64,000 nucleotides of DNA, from positions 1-64,000 of the forward strand of contig JBFHIJ010000007.1 of the NCBI GenBank assembly GCA_041596515.1, in the 5' to 3' direction. Position 1 is the stretch's first letter. Each line of letters starts with the position of its first letter. The notes under the pieces are model-generated. The model did no database searches. It was given only the letters and a program-made list of their open reading frames with translations, and was not told the origin of the DNA. Made by a program: the position numbers and the translations under genes. This DNA comes from JBFHIJ01 sp041596515. GTDB taxonomy: Bacteria; Bacteroidota; Ignavibacteria; Kapaibacteriales; UBA2268. Of the stretch, positions 53,894 through 62,848 are shown one piece after another.

Positions 53894-55663
53894 ATGCAAA
53901 TCTATATTAACGAATTATTGGAAAAGTTTGCATCTGATGCTTTACTGAAGCATCCTATAATAAAGTCCAAACCCATAATTAATTCGCTTAATGCCATGTT
54001 AAAACTGGACAAAGTCAATGCTTTTCTAAAAGAGCATAGCGATAAAAAAGATTTTGATTTTATTGACGCACTTTTACAACATCTGAATTTCAGTTACTTT
54101 ATGTCTAACAAGCATAGAAATAATATACCTTCCGAAGGTAGGTTGGTCATAGTCGCAAATCATCCGTTAGGTGGCCTGGATGGCCTTGCTCTACTTAGGG
54201 CTATATCAGAGGTTAGAAAAGATGTAAAAATCGTAGCAAATCAAGTACTATCCGAAATACCCAATCTTGCAGACGTTCTACTGCCATATAATGTATTCTC
54301 TTTCTGTAATCAAAAAAATAATATACTCAGAATAGAAGCAGCTTTAGCTAACGAGGAAGCTGTTATCTTCTTCCCTGCAGGTGAAGTGTCACGATTGCAA
54401 ACAAATGGAATCAAAGACAAAAAGTGGATGAAAGGTGCAGTTTCATTTGCCGCTAAAATGAAAGCTCCAGTGCTACCTATTTTTATAGAAGGCAGAAACT
54501 CAGCAGGCTTTTATACCAGTTCACTACTAAATAGACATTTTTCTACTTTTTTGCTACCCGGTGAACTGTTTAAGAGTAAAGATAAACATATCACTTTAAA
54601 TATCGGCAATATAATTCCTGCAGACTCTTTCACCCATAGCGGATTGAATGAAAAAATACAATCTAAGCTTTTAAGAAAACATGTATACAGACTTGCTAAA
54701 AACAAACAGGATATTTTTAAAACAGAAAACACAATTATTCATCCTGTTTCCAGTAAAATACTTAAAAAAGAACTTACATCATCTATTTTACTTAGCCAGG
54801 CAGGTTCAGATAAATACATTTACTCAGTCAACTACTCCACAGCTAAAAACGTAGTAAAAGAAATTGCTCGTCTCAGAGAAATCACTTTTAGAAAAGTCGG
54901 CGAAGGAACCGGCAAATCCTTAGACTTTGATATATACGATAAATACTATAAACACATAGTATTATGGGATGATAAAGAGCTTGAAATAATAGGTTCTTAT
55001 AGATTAGGTATTTGTAGTGAAATATTCAATCACTATGGTTCTGATGGACTTTATAATTCAGGTCAGTTTGATTTCAATAAATCATTTATACCTATTTTGA
55101 ATAACTCTATTGAGTTAGGAAGAAGTTTTGTGCAGGAAAAATACTGGAAAACCAGAGCACTTGACTACTTGTGGCAAGGCATAGCAACTTTATTTCAGCA
55201 GTACCCTGAAGTTAGATATCTTTTTGGAGCTGTCAGCATAAGTGATTCTTACTCAGACATTGCTAAAGATATGATAGTATATTACTATAAAAAGTGGTAC
55301 TCAGGATATTCCGGCATGGCACTGCCTTATAACCGCTTTAAAATATCTACTCAAAAGATGGAAGAACTTCACAATGTCTTTACCGGCAGAGATTATATCG
55401 AGGATTTACATATACTAAAACAAAGTCTTAAAAATTTAGGTCATTCGATACCTGTCCTATATAGAAAGTACACAGAACTTTGCGACTTTGGAGGAGTAAA
55501 GTTTATAGACTTTTCTATAGACGAAGAATTTAACAACTCGGTAGATGGCTTAATCGTAATAGATTTAAGCAAATTACGTTTATTAATTCGAGATAGATAT
55601 TACAAACAGAAGAATACTGTTGTAAATAATTCAGATAAATTTGAAGCAAAATTTAAGGTATAG
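53894..55663 (+). CDS. olsF: OlsF-like fused ornithine-lipid acyltransferase
   Basis: A 589-residue fusion. Residues about 60-265 are a PlsC-type acyltransferase with IVANHPLGGLDGLALL, where His90 and Asp96 form an HX5D motif, and FFPAGEVSR as the second block. Residues about 300-560 are a GNAT-like N-acyltransferase related to OlsB (VVKEIARLREITFRKVGEGT, SYRLGICSE, ELGRSFVQEKYWK). In OlsF of Serratia and Flavobacterium-type relatives these halves O-acylate lyso-ornithine lipid and N-acylate ornithine, respectively. It would make ornithine lipids for the membranes. TTGGAGG precedes the start. The last 11 bp overlap the convergent kinase gene. Confidence 0.85.
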   Translation: MQIYINELLEKFASDALLKHPIIKSKPIINSLNAMLKLDKVNAFLKEHSDKKDFDFIDALLQHLNFSYFMSNKHRNNIPSEGRLVIVANHPLGGLDGLALLRAISEVRKDVKIVANQVLSEIPNLADVLLPYNVFSFCNQKNNILRIEAALANEEAVIFFPAGEVSRLQTNGIKDKKWMKGAVSFAAKMKAPVLPIFIEGRNSAGFYTSSLLNRHFSTFLLPGELFKSKDKHITLNIGNIIPADSFTHSGLNEKIQSKLLRKHVYRLAKNKQDIFKTENTIIHPVSSKILKKELTSSILLSQAGSDKYIYSVNYSTAKNVVKEIARLREITFRKVGEGTGKSLDFDIYDKYYKHIVLWDDKELEIIGSYRLGICSEIFNHYGSDGLYNSGQFDFNKSFIPILNNSIELGRSFVQEKYWKTRALDYLWQGIATLFQQYPEVRYLFGAVSISDSYSDIAKDMIVYYYKKWYSGYSGMALPYNRFKISTQKMEELHNVFTGRDYIEDLHILKQSLKNLGHSIPVLYRKYTELCDFGGVKFIDFSIDEEFNNSVDGLIVIDLSKLRLLIRDRYYKQKNTVVNNSDKFEAKFKV

Positions 55664-56798
55664 GAAGACTAATTGTAAAAGTAGTGCCTTTACCCAAGGT
55701 GCTACTTACATTAATAGTGCCTCCCTGATTTTCGATTAATTCTTTACATAACACGAGACCCAATCCTGTTCCTCTTTCGTTATTAGTGCCGAGAGTAGTA
55801 TATTTTGTATCTATTTTAAATATTTTACTTATAGCTTCCTCAGTCATCCCAATTCCTGTATCAGATACAGACACTAAACAAATATTATCATTCACCTCAG
55901 CAGATAGTGTAATAGTACCGTTTAATTCTGTAAACTTAATAGCATTAGAAATGAGATTCCGTAAAATTGTATTTAGCATATTCGAATCTGCAAACACATA
56001 AGTATTCTCTAATACTGTATTTAATAATGTGATGTTTTTCTCTTTTGCATTTGCTTCAATAAGTGATAACACTTTAACTGAAATACTGGATAAATCAATG
56101 TTGATAGGATTATATTCAATTTTGCCCATCTGCGAACGTGACCATTCCAATAAATTTTCTAATAGTTCATAAAGTTGCTTTGCAGAACTATTCATAGAGT
56201 TAGATATTGTAATTATTTCTTCTTTATTCAACTCTTCATAATCTTCTATCAGCATAGATGTCAATCCAATAAAACCACTAAAAGGTCCTCTTAAATCATG
56301 TGCAATTATTGAGAAAAATTTATCTTTAGACTGAATAACTTGCTCTAATTCAAATCTATATCTATCTAACTTCTTGTTAGACTCCAATATTTTATCTTTC
56401 GATAATTTTAATTCTAAATGAGTTTTAATCCTACTTATCATTTCTACAGTGTTGAATGGTTTAGTTACATAATCAACCGCACCTGCCTGAAAACCTTCTA
56501 CAATAGACTCAGTATCCGATCTTCCCGTAATAAATATTATCGGAATATGTTTAGTTTTATCCATACTTTTAAGTATCTGACAAGCTTCAAAACCACTCAT
56601 CTCCGGCATCATTACGTCTAACAGAATCAAATCAGGCATAGCACTATTAGCCACTTCTATAGCTTGTTTGCCATTACTTGCAAATGTAATATCAAAGCCT
56701 TCATTATCAAGTATTGTACTAAGTACTTGCAAATTTCTCGGGATGTCATCTACTACTAAAACTAAAGCTTTTTTCTCTTCAATTATTCTTTTCATCAA
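55653..56798 (-). CDS. Response regulator-histidine kinase (REC-HisKA-HATPase), second copy
   Basis: A 381-residue soluble protein of the same architecture as the kinase at 30796. The receiver has Asp61 in LILLDVMMPEMSGF. HisKA has His167 in FFSIIAHDLRGPFSG, and the ATPase domain has SNAIKFTELNG, DTGIGMTE and GTGLGLVLCKEL. Both copies share the block FKID...GTN-(D/N)-E-(K/R)-GTGLGL, so they are paralogues. It overlaps the end of the hybrid kinase gene by 20 bp, which suggests a shared operon in which the hybrid kinase acts on it. No sensor domain of its own is present. Confidence 0.9.
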   Translation of the reverse strand: MMKRIIEEKKALVLVVDDIPRNLQVLSTILDNEGFDITFASNGKQAIEVANSAMPDLILLDVMMPEMSGFEACQILKSMDKTKHIPIIFITGRSDTESIVEGFQAGAVDYVTKPFNTVEMISRIKTHLELKLSKDKILESNKKLDRYRFELEQVIQSKDKFFSIIAHDLRGPFSGFIGLTSMLIEDYEELNKEEIITISNSMNSSAKQLYELLENLLEWSRSQMGKIEYNPINIDLSSISVKVLSLIEANAKEKNITLLNTVLENTYVFADSNMLNTILRNLISNAIKFTELNGTITLSAEVNDNICLVSVSDTGIGMTEEAISKIFKIDTKYTTLGTNNERGTGLGLVLCKELIENQGGTINVSSTLGKGTTFTISLPIP

Positions 56799-59700
56799 AT
56801 CTCTGTTTTATTGTTTCTACTAATTTTGGAAAGTTTGAAATATATTGAGGCATTTTTTCAAAATCAAAATCATCAAGACTACCTGTAAGTTCATTACAAT
56901 ATTGCATTAGCAATTCTGACTTATAATGGTTTGCAATATTTTTTAAAGCATTTAACCATTTTTTTATATCACTAATTTTTTTATTTCTATTTAAATTTTG
57001 CCATATATTTACCCCTTCTTGTAACCTAAGTAAGAAATCCTCTTCACTTTCCATTTTTGAAAACTCTAATTTATCCCAACTCATTTCTTTAGTTGGCATA
57101 GCATCAGTTTGTTCAATATGGCAATTATTCATTATTATCCTCAAGATATCATTTTGCTCTAATGGTTTGACAACGAAATCATCAAACCCAAATTTTAGAA
57201 ATTCTTCAAGTGAATAGCTTACAGAAGCAGTTATTGCAATTATTACTAAATCCGGATAAGATTTTTTGAGTATTTCAGTAGCTTTAATACCTGTCATCTG
57301 TGGCATCTTTACATCCATAAATATTATATCAGGTATTTTGTTTTCACATCTCTCAATAGCTTCTAAACCTGACTTTGCTTCGAATACTTCACAATTCAAC
57401 TGTTGTAATATTTCTATAAGTAGCTTTCTGTTTAAAAGAATATCATCAACAACCAGTACCTTAAGATTATTAGTAAAAAGCTTAGATATTTTGGCTTTAG
57501 GTAAATTGATGCTGGGAATACTGTTTTTATAATAATGAACATCTTTCAAAATCACTTTAAAGATAGAACCTTTTCTTGGTTCAGATTCTAGACTTATCGA
57601 ACCATTCATTAGTTTGGCCAGCTTACTACTGATAGTAAGTCCAATTCCGGTGCCTTGCACTTGATTTGCTATATGCTCAGGTAATTGATAAAATAAATCA
57701 AAAATTGAGCTTTGTAATTTTTTTTCAATTCCAATGCCAGTATCGATGATTGATATCATTAAATCAATTGTTTCATCTGTTCTATTGCCTACTTCAAACA
57801 AGACTTTAACACTTCCTTTCATTGTAAACTTAATTGCATTGCCAATTAAGTTAAAAAGAATCTGCCTTAATCTGATTTCATCAGTAAGCAATACTTTCGG
57901 CAAATCTTCTGCAAATTCTACTATCAAATCAATATTTTTTCTATTCGCTTCGATACTAAATATTTTATAAATCTCTTTTGATAGTTTAGAACAACGTAGT
58001 TGCTCGCTTTTGATGTAAATTCTCCCTGCCTCAATTTTAGATAAATCTAAAAGATCGTTAAGAAGTATCATCAAATTGTTACCACTACTCTCTATAGCAT
58101 CAAGGAACGTTCTTTGTTTGAGATCTATAATTTGATTTTTTAATACCTGTGTAAATCCAAGGATTGAATTCATTGGAGTTCTTATCTCATGACTCATGTT
58201 GGACAAAAACTCGTTTTTCGCTCTTGAAGCTTGCTCCGCTAAGTCTTTTTGCAACTCTAATTCTTTAACTGTTGAGCTAAGGTCACGCGTTTTCTTATCA
58301 AGTTCTTTGTTTATTTCAATCAGATCAGTATTATTTTGCGTCAATTTATTTTGTATATATTGAATTGTAGTAATGTCAGAGATTGCCCACACATAACCAA
58401 ATATTGTATTATAAAAAAATTGAGGTCTGATAGAAAAATCGAAATATTTAGAATTTTTTAGTTCCAATAATTTTGAATGGATTTCCTTAGGATACTTCTC
58501 TGCTTGTAAGATAAAATTATTAAATGCGTCCGGATCCTCACAGCGTTTTTTCACCATATCTATTAAGTCATTTCTATTTTGATTTTCAAGACCTTCGGAA
58601 GATATTTCAAACAATTCCAAAAAAGTATTATTATACATACTAACTCTATTTGTACTATCAAAAGCAACTATTCCTTCTGAAATTGATTCAAACACAGAGC
58701 TAAGCAAAGAATTATTTGTTTCTAAAGCTCGTTCTGTTTTTTTAATTTGCGATATATCTTCTTTGAAAGCTATAAAACTGGTGATTTTACCATTTGAATC
58801 TTCTACAGGTGCAATAGAAGCAAACTCCCAGTATAGATGACCATTCTTCTTCTTATTGCAAAACTGACCATGCCATATTTTGCCTTTATCGAGAGTGTCC
58901 CACATTAATTGATATTCTTCGCCACTTGTATGTCCTGACTTTAAAAAAGCCGAAGTTTTTCCGGCAATTTCATCTAATTTATAGCCCGATAGATTTTCAA
59001 AATATGGATTTACATATTGAATATGTCCTTTATTGTCTGTTATCATAATTGAAACTGGACTTTGCTCAAAAACCTGAGTTAAAAGTAAAAGATCATTTTC
59101 AGATTTTTTTTGAGCAGTAATTTCAGTACTTATAGATATATATTTATATGGAAGGTCAATTTCATTAGAAGCAGGTATAATTGTTTTACTAAGCCATAAC
59201 TCTTCTTTATTTTTTGACATAATCTTAAATAATCCTTGCCATACCCTTCCAGACTTGCAAGTTTGAATAATATCTCTATGAAACTGGTCAGAGTGATAAC
59301 CAGCATCAATCATCCTATAATGCTTCCCAATAATTTCTCCAATAGAGTATCCAATCCTATCACAAAATATTTGATTTGCATATAAGTAATTTAAATCAGC
59401 ATCATAATTTTCTACAAATATTGTACTATCTACGGCAAAATGTTGAAATTCAAGGTCTTTAAGTGTACTTAATAAAGCTTTTTCTTTATGTATCTGTAAA
59501 TAATCAAGAAAAATAATATAAATCAAAAGCCGGTTACTATCTTCTAAAATCTTATATTTATATCTTAGTTTACGGGACTCACAAATACTTTCTGACAAAT
59601 CAGTATTGATTAATATCAATTCTGTTGTTTTTAAAGGACATACACTGCAATTTTCAGAACCATCTCTATTTTGATTGTCGCATAAAAAAGTCTCTAAATC

Positions 59701-60063
59701 TAAAACACCTAATTCTTCAAAAAGTTTATTTTTTACAAGCACTTCTTTGGTATTATAGTCAATTAATACCGCAGGCAATGGAGTATTGTGAATCACAGGC
59801 GAAAAGGTTGATATAGTATAAGTATCTAGTATATTATTGATTATAACAGCAAGCAGTTCTAATTCTTTCAAAGTATATTCTTCAGAAGATAAATAGAACT
59901 GCCTATTGCTAAAATTGATAAGTGCTTTACTCACTGCAACAACATCTATTCTAATGTCATTATCTTCTAAAATATCTCCTAATTGAGCTTCAAAATGGAA
60001 TAAATCAGAGTTTGTACGTTGCAACGTGTAAATTGAGTTTATTATCGTATGTAATTTAGTCAT
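56779..60063 (-). CDS. Triple-PAS hybrid histidine kinase with receiver and degenerate Hpt
   Basis: A 1094-residue cytoplasmic kinase without membrane helices. An N-terminal region (1-200) carries a Cys group, C128-x10-C139-x2-C142 and C161. Three PAS domains follow (about 207-320, 322-445, 450-570). A coiled segment leads to HisKA with His625 in NMSHEIRTPMNS and an ATPase domain with GNAIKFTMKG, DTGIGIE and GTGIGL. The receiver has Asp917 in IIFMDVKMPQMTG. The last 90 residues look like an Hpt domain in which the phospho-His is replaced by Asn1038 (LNALKN). It probably senses a soluble signal or redox state, and signals to the downstream REC-kinase whose gene it overlaps by 20 bp. Confidence 0.88.
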   Translation of the reverse strand: MTKLHTIINSIYTLQRTNSDLFHFEAQLGDILEDNDIRIDVVAVSKALINFSNRQFYLSSEEYTLKELELLAVIINNILDTYTISTFSPVIHNTPLPAVLIDYNTKEVLVKNKLFEELGVLDLETFLCDNQNRDGSENCSVCPLKTTELILINTDLSESICESRKLRYKYKILEDSNRLLIYIIFLDYLQIHKEKALLSTLKDLEFQHFAVDSTIFVENYDADLNYLYANQIFCDRIGYSIGEIIGKHYRMIDAGYHSDQFHRDIIQTCKSGRVWQGLFKIMSKNKEELWLSKTIIPASNEIDLPYKYISISTEITAQKKSENDLLLLTQVFEQSPVSIMITDNKGHIQYVNPYFENLSGYKLDEIAGKTSAFLKSGHTSGEEYQLMWDTLDKGKIWHGQFCNKKKNGHLYWEFASIAPVEDSNGKITSFIAFKEDISQIKKTERALETNNSLLSSVFESISEGIVAFDSTNRVSMYNNTFLELFEISSEGLENQNRNDLIDMVKKRCEDPDAFNNFILQAEKYPKEIHSKLLELKNSKYFDFSIRPQFFYNTIFGYVWAISDITTIQYIQNKLTQNNTDLIEINKELDKKTRDLSSTVKELELQKDLAEQASRAKNEFLSNMSHEIRTPMNSILGFTQVLKNQIIDLKQRTFLDAIESSGNNLMILLNDLLDLSKIEAGRIYIKSEQLRCSKLSKEIYKIFSIEANRKNIDLIVEFAEDLPKVLLTDEIRLRQILFNLIGNAIKFTMKGSVKVLFEVGNRTDETIDLMISIIDTGIGIEKKLQSSIFDLFYQLPEHIANQVQGTGIGLTISSKLAKLMNGSISLESEPRKGSIFKVILKDVHYYKNSIPSINLPKAKISKLFTNNLKVLVVDDILLNRKLLIEILQQLNCEVFEAKSGLEAIERCENKIPDIIFMDVKMPQMTGIKATEILKKSYPDLVIIAITASVSYSLEEFLKFGFDDFVVKPLEQNDILRIIMNNCHIEQTDAMPTKEMSWDKLEFSKMESEEDFLLRLQEGVNIWQNLNRNKKISDIKKWLNALKNIANHYKSELLMQYCNELTGSLDDFDFEKMPQYISNFPKLVETIKQRFDEKNN

Positions 60064-60132
60064 TATAGGATATCTAATTTGTGTTGATAGTAATTACTAC
60101 TATTGGAATACAATAATATTTTATTTTCACTG

Positions 60133-60450
60133 TTATTTTGAGAAAATTTTAAGACCTATAATACCAGCTACAATAAGCATTATACAAATTATCCTTGCCA
60201 CATCTCTTGACTCATCAAAAAGTATCATGCCTAACACTGCAGTTCCGACGGCACCAATTCCAGTCCATACGGCATAACCTGTACCAATAGGAATTTCTTT
60301 TAGTGCTATAGATAGCATATAAACACTTATTACCATACTTACTGCTGTAAGCACAGAAGGAACTAATTTAGTAAATCCATCAGAATACTTCAAACCAATA
60401 GCCCATCCTGTTTCAAATAAGCCTGCTACAATTAGAATTATCCAGTTCAT
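60133..60450 (-). CDS. gdx: Small multidrug resistance transporter, Gdx/SugE type
   Basis: A 105-residue, four-helix SMR protein with the essential Glu13 in GLFETGWAIGLKYSDGF. The GWAIGLKYSDGFT and WTGIGAVGTAVLG motifs fit the Gdx (SugE) subgroup, which exports guanidinium, rather than EmrE. It works as an antiparallel dimer in the inner membrane. It lies 18 bp downstream (in transcription order) of the M3 peptidase terminator. I looked upstream for a guanidine riboswitch and saw none. Confidence 0.85.
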   Translation of the reverse strand: MNWIILIVAGLFETGWAIGLKYSDGFTKLVPSVLTAVSMVISVYMLSIALKEIPIGTGYAVWTGIGAVGTAVLGMILFDESRDVARIICIMLIVAGIIGLKIFSK

Positions 60451-60467
60451 TGTTTTTCCAAGTTATG

Positions 60468-60502
60468 TAAAAAAAAAGGTGTGTCTCTCTCGAAACACAC
60501 CT
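60468..60502 (-). terminator. Rho-independent terminator for the M3 peptidase gene
   Basis: AGGTGTGT at 60477-60484 pairs with ACACACCT at 60495-60502. The A run on the plus strand before it provides the U tract on the minus strand. Confidence 0.88.
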
Positions 60503-60522
60503 CAAAATAAGGAAGTTATTGA

Positions 60523-62646
60523 TTATAACAAACCACGTTTTTTAAGTAATGGTTCTACAATCGGTTCGCGACCACGGAATGCTTTATACATATCCATAGC
60601 ATCTTCAGAACCACCTTTTTCTAATATATTTTTTCTATAAGATGTAGCTGTAGCATGATCAAACAGATTTGTTTCTTTAAATGCTTCGAAAGCATCAGAA
60701 TCAAGTACTCCAGACCAAATGTAGCTATAATAGCCTGCTGAATAACCAACAGGATCTGCAAATATATGACGGAAATAAGTAGATCTGTAACGAACAACTA
60801 TTTCATCAATCAAACCAAGTTTATCAAGAGCTTCTTTTTCAAATGTGTTACATTCAACAGCTTTAGGTTCAGTCCAAGTGTGCCAATCCATATCTAATAA
60901 TGCAGCTGCCATGTACTCTGTAGTTACAAAGCCCATATTAAATTTGCCGGCGTCCTGGATTTTTTTGATTAATTCGTCAGGAATAACTTCGTCAGTTTCA
61001 TAGTGTTTAGCATAAAGCTTCAACATTTCAGGTTCACCGCACCAGTTTTCCATGATTTGAGAAGGAAGCTCAACAAAGTCTCTGGAAACAGAAGTACCAG
61101 TAACAGAAGGATAATTACCTTTAGTAAGTAACCCGTGCAAAGCATGACCAAATTCATGGAATAAAGTAGTTACTTCTTCGAATGTAAGTAAAGATGGTTT
61201 ATCACCGGCAGGCTTAGTAAAGTTACAAACATTACAGATTATTGGGGTTTTAAGCTCACCCATGTTAGTTCTTGATCTGTAAGCATTCATCCAAGCACCG
61301 CCTCTTTTGCTTGCTCTTGGGAAGTAATCTGTGTAAAGAATACCGATATGAGAACCATCAGCTTCTTTTACTTCAAATACTTCCACTTCAGGGTGGTAAA
61401 CAGAAATATCATTGCGTTTTTCAAATGTAATACCCCAAAGTTTATTAGCAAGCGTAAATGCACCTTCTCTTACATTTTCCAATTTGAAGTAAGGTTTAAG
61501 CATTTCTTCGTCTAAGTCATATTTGGCTTTTTTTACTTTTTCAGCATAGTACCACCAGTCCCATGCAGCTAATTTGAAATTGCCACCTTCCGTATCAATA
61601 ATTTTTTGCATTTCAGCTACTTCTTTTTTAGCATTAGCTACAGCAGGTTTCCAGATTTTATCAGCTAATTCGTAGAATTTAGCAGGAGCTTTAGCCATGT
61701 TTTCTTCTAAGATATAATCTGCGTGTGATTTAAAACCAAGAAGATGTGCTCTTTTTACTCTCAAATTAGCTATTTTTACAGCGTTTTCTTTATTATCTAA
61801 TTCATCATTGTTATCACCCATGTGAGTGTATGCATTGAACATTTTTTCTCTTAATTCTCTTTTTGCAGAGTAAGTAAGGAAAGGAAGTAGAGATGGTTTT
61901 TGAATAGAGAATAACCATTTACCTTCTTGCCCATCAGACTTAGCCTCAGCGGCTGCAGCATCGATGACTGATTGAGGAAGACCTGCAAGATCTTCTTTAT
62001 TATCGATTACCATTTTGAACTTGTTTGTTTCAGCTAAAACGTTGTTGCCAAATTGATTAGCTAAAGTACTGATCTCTACATCAATTTTTTTAAGTTCTTC
62101 TTTCTGAGCAGCGTCAAGTAAAGCACCATTACGAGTAAATGATTTATAATAATCTTCAAGTACTTTTGCTTGTTCTTTATTCAAACCAAGAGATTCGATA
62201 TTATCATACAATTTTTTGATTCTTTGGAATAAAGCCTCATTCATGTTGATTTCACCGCTCAAAGTAGTAAGCTCTGGTAACATATCTTTAGTTACAGCGA
62301 TGATTGTATCATTAGTATTGGCACCTTGTAGATTAAAGAATACATTAGAAACTCTATTCAATAATGTACCTGATTTTTCTAAAGCTACAATAGTATTTTC
62401 GAAAGTAGGTTCTTCTGTGTTTTCTACTATTGCTTTGATATCTGCTCTCTTTTCTTCAATCCCTTTGATAAAAGCAGGTCTGTAGTACTCATCAGAGATT
62501 TTAGTAAAATCAGGAGTACCAAAAGGAGTATTCCACTCTGAAAAGAATGGATTTTCGGTTGTAGCAACCTCTTCAACTTTTTCGGTTTTGTTACAAGCCA
62601 TCATAAAAAGCCCCGCAGCAAATACCAATAAAAATAAGTTCTTCAT
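60523..62646 (-). CDS. dcp: M3-family zinc metallopeptidase lipoprotein (Dcp-like)
   Basis: A 707-residue peptidase starting at the ATG ending at 62646, so that the leader FLLVFAAGLFMMAC ends at lipidated Cys18. Ahead of this a frame from 62673 adds 9 residues with no leader. The zinc motif is FHEFGHALHG in the C-terminal half, with the downstream conserved Glu/Gly helix region and YSAGYYSYIWSGVL. Length and layout match peptidyl-dipeptidase Dcp/oligopeptidase A. It likely cleaves peptides in the periplasm, given the lipoprotein leader, unlike the cytoplasmic enzyme of E. coli. Confidence 0.92.
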   Translation of the reverse strand: MKNLFLLVFAAGLFMMACNKTEKVEEVATTENPFFSEWNTPFGTPDFTKISDEYYRPAFIKGIEEKRADIKAIVENTEEPTFENTIVALEKSGTLLNRVSNVFFNLQGANTNDTIIAVTKDMLPELTTLSGEINMNEALFQRIKKLYDNIESLGLNKEQAKVLEDYYKSFTRNGALLDAAQKEELKKIDVEISTLANQFGNNVLAETNKFKMVIDNKEDLAGLPQSVIDAAAAEAKSDGQEGKWLFSIQKPSLLPFLTYSAKRELREKMFNAYTHMGDNNDELDNKENAVKIANLRVKRAHLLGFKSHADYILEENMAKAPAKFYELADKIWKPAVANAKKEVAEMQKIIDTEGGNFKLAAWDWWYYAEKVKKAKYDLDEEMLKPYFKLENVREGAFTLANKLWGITFEKRNDISVYHPEVEVFEVKEADGSHIGILYTDYFPRASKRGGAWMNAYRSRTNMGELKTPIICNVCNFTKPAGDKPSLLTFEEVTTLFHEFGHALHGLLTKGNYPSVTGTSVSRDFVELPSQIMENWCGEPEMLKLYAKHYETDEVIPDELIKKIQDAGKFNMGFVTTEYMAAALLDMDWHTWTEPKAVECNTFEKEALDKLGLIDEIVVRYRSTYFRHIFADPVGYSAGYYSYIWSGVLDSDAFEAFKETNLFDHATATSYRKNILEKGGSEDAMDMYKAFRGREPIVEPLLKKRGLL

Positions 62647-62789
62647 TTGAGTATAGCATATATAGTTTAACAAACATTTTACTTAATTACTTAAGTTAAG
62701 CATAATCATTGAAATACAAAAGCACTATTAATCCACAAACTCACCGGTGAATATCAGATAAGTATGTTATATTAAAAATGATTATCATA

Positions 62790-62825
62790 AAGAAAGAGGT
62801 TACTCTATAAAAGAGCAACCCCCCA
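62790..62825 (-). terminator. Weak terminator-like hairpin before the M16 protease end
   Basis: GGTTACTCT pairs with AGAGCAACC (one mismatch) around ATAAA, with an A-rich plus-strand flank that would give a weak U tract on the minus strand. It lies just downstream of the M16 gene stop. Confidence 0.4.
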
Positions 62826-62848
62826 TTTCAAAATACAACTAACTGAAA

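Noticed and set aside
60451..60522. Guanidine riboswitch upstream of the Gdx-type gene
   Set aside because: The only hairpin here is the M3 peptidase terminator with a U tract. No tandem ACGR loops or ykkC-like elements are visible.
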